DNA from: Acetobacterium malicum subsp. dehalogenans DSM 11527
GTDB taxonomy: Bacteria > Bacillota > Clostridia > Eubacteriales > Eubacteriaceae
Assembly: GCF_000472665.1 (NCBI RefSeq)
Contig: NZ_AXAC01000018.1
Span: 1 to 64,000, forward strand
Reading direction: 5' to 3'
DNA length: 64,000 nucleotides
Shown: piece by piece, positions 63,265 through 64,000 of the stretch
Position numbering within the stretch: position 1 is the stretch's first letter
Layout of the letters: each line of letters opens with the position of its first letter
Notes under the pieces: generated by a model
Told to the model about the DNA's origin: nothing
What the model saw: the letters and a program-made list of their open reading frames with translations, nothing else
The model's database searches: none
Position numbers and translations under genes: made by a program

Positions 63265-63293
63265 TTGATAATATTCTTTAAATGTGTTAGAAT
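63265..63293 (+). promoter_or_regulatory. Promoter of rpsT
   Basis: TTGATA (63265-63270), 17-bp spacer, TAGAAT (63288-63293), 35 nt before the rpsT start. Confidence 0.78.
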
Positions 63294-63327
63294 TGCTATG
63301 TTATAAATAAATGAGGGGGGTGAACCC

Positions 63328-63594
63328 ATGGCTAACATTAAATCGGCTATGAAACGAGCTAAAACAAATGAAATCAGTCGTCTGCGAAATAAGATGGTAA
63401 AAACTAATCTTAAGACTTCTGTAAAGAAATTTGATCTTGCAGTTACTGAAGGTAACGTAGAAGCAGCGCAGGAAGCTTTTCGTTTAGCAACAAAGAAAAT
63501 TGATATGGCTGTTACAAAAGGTGTTTTACATAAAAACACAGCAGCACGTAAAAAAAGTACTTTGGCTAGAATCATGAACAAGATGACTGCTTAA
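63328..63594 (+). CDS. rpsT: 30S ribosomal protein S20
   Basis: An 88-aa basic helical protein with the S20 signature MANIKSAMKRAKTNEISRLR and the KGVLHKNTAARKKSTLARIMN end. It binds 16S rRNA early in assembly. GGGGGGTGA site before the ATG. Single gene with its own promoter and terminator, divergent from lepA, an arrangement common in Firmicutes. Confidence 0.97.
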   Translation: MANIKSAMKRAKTNEISRLRNKMVKTNLKTSVKKFDLAVTEGNVEAAQEAFRLATKKIDMAVTKGVLHKNTAARKKSTLARIMNKMTA

Positions 63595-63641
63595 TTACCT
63601 CATTTATATATTCCCAAAACCCGTGTCTCTAGGGTCTATCC

Positions 63642-63669
63642 AAAGATGTACTTACTCAGGTACATCTTT
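63642..63669 (+). terminator. Terminator of rpsT
   Basis: AAAGATGTAC and GTACATCTTT, perfect 10-bp stem around 8 nt, followed by TTTTTG. Confidence 0.93.
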
Positions 63670-63733
63670 TTTTGCGTGAAAGCAACGAGTTCCCCTCTTC
63701 GTACCGGTGCGAAACGTTGTCAATATACTACCG

Positions 63734-63921
63734 TACCGACCAATTGTTAATCTGTTGTTCGCTGCGCCATGCGAAATCCGCTGTGCTCCTTTCGCATTGG
63801 TCGCGGGCAGTCGCCAACTACAAACCAGCTTGTGATTGGCTCGTTGCCTGCGCGCAGGATCGGACAGGTTTATCAACCTGTTCGCCCCGACTCGTACAAC
63901 ATGATGTAACAATTGTCGGTA
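63734..63921. repeat. Foldback repeat with about 28-bp imperfect inverted ends
   Basis: The left end (63734-63761, TACCGACCAATTGTTA then ATCTGTTGTTCG) and the right end (63893-63921) are inverted copies with small gaps. Inside lie further perfect stems: ATGCGAAA/TTTCGCAT, ACAGGTT/AACCTGT, and the palindrome CCTGCGCGCAGG. GC is higher than in the flanks. Open frames across it look like chance. It could be a MITE-like or REP-type element, or a structured RNA. Confidence 0.55.
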
Positions 63922-63939
63922 CTAGGTTAGTTTGATAAT

Positions 63940-64000
63940 CTAACGCATCGGTATGAAGCGTTCGGGATTTAACCAATCTTCATCAAAAATAATTCCAAGG
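63940..64000 (-). CDS. C-terminal end of an unidentified gene
   Basis: The minus strand is open from the window edge to TAG at 63940-63942, reading LGIIFDEDWLNPERFIPMR at the end. The composition looks coding, but 19 residues do not allow a family call. The gene body lies outside the window. Confidence 0.35.
   Translation of the reverse strand, partial: LGIIFDEDWLNPERFIPMR

Noticed and set aside
63652-63935. Open frames of 86-87 codons on both strands after rpsT
   Set aside because: They run through the foldback element and rpsT terminator, have no family resemblance and no ribosome binding site.
1-64000. CRISPR arrays and tRNA or rRNA genes
   Set aside because: No regularly spaced direct repeats of CRISPR size and no tRNA or rRNA genes were seen apart from the tRNA-like part of ssrA.

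Overview
The window reads as chromosome of an anaerobic Gram-positive acetogen of the Clostridia, most like Acetobacterium/Eubacterium (inferred from gene content, not from a search). Support: a corrinoid/tetrahydrofolate methyl-transfer operon, rubrerythrin under a perfect PerR-type box, strong GGAGG ribosome binding sites with many TTG/GTG starts, two-gene LemA/DUF2207 surface module, LytTR/GHKL two-component pair, and Clostridia-like housekeeping neighbours (miaB-mutS-rnr-smpB-ssrA, leuS, lepA, rpsT).

Region 1 (1-18.4 kb) is AT-rich accessory DNA lying beside the 3' end of ssrA (tmRNA), a classic island insertion point. It opens inside an IS21-type element (istB tail). Then, nearly all on the minus strand: an HExxH metallopeptidase-like gene; a translationally coupled cassette of a thymidylate-kinase-like protein, a B12-binding radical SAM enzyme and an Fe-S uracil-DNA-glycosylase-family protein with an altered catalytic motif; a three-gene module ending in a NucS/DUF91-like nuclease; a gene split by an in-frame stop; a complete four-gene Wadjet (jetABCD) plasmid/phage defence operon; a decayed Abi gene; and a yolD-umuC translesion polymerase pair. 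The dTMP kinase/radical SAM/UDG cassette and the 556-aa/441-aa/nuclease module are the best candidates for undescribed systems.

Region 2 (18.5-32.6 kb) is core: ssrA and smpB, RNase R, MutS, MiaB, a cation diffusion facilitator, NAD(P)HX repair enzyme, YebC with a coupled peptidoglycan-binding protein, a small alarmone synthetase, a TIGR01212-type radical SAM protein and a small P-loop protein, all minus strand. Region 3 (32.6-47.3 kb) holds a SpoIIE-type phosphatase, a UgtP-like glycosyltransferase, DegV, RNase HI, LeuRS with a perfect promoter and a hairpin-bearing leader, an ornithine/alanine racemase with an Ldh_2 dehydrogenase, rubrerythrin, a PEPCK/HPrK-fold protein with a HAD phosphatase, and LemA/DUF2207.

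Region 4 (47.4-61.3 kb) is a C3/C1 catabolic region: two SorC-type regulators, two near-identical dhaK genes, dhaL, a VOC protein, an LsrF/DhnA-like aldolase, glycerol kinase, a three-gene corrinoid methyltransferase system and a DeoR regulator. A LytTR pair sits beside dhaK1, with a matching 21-bp-spaced direct repeat. The right end has lepA, rpsT, a foldback repeat of about 190 bp and the tail of an unidentified gene.
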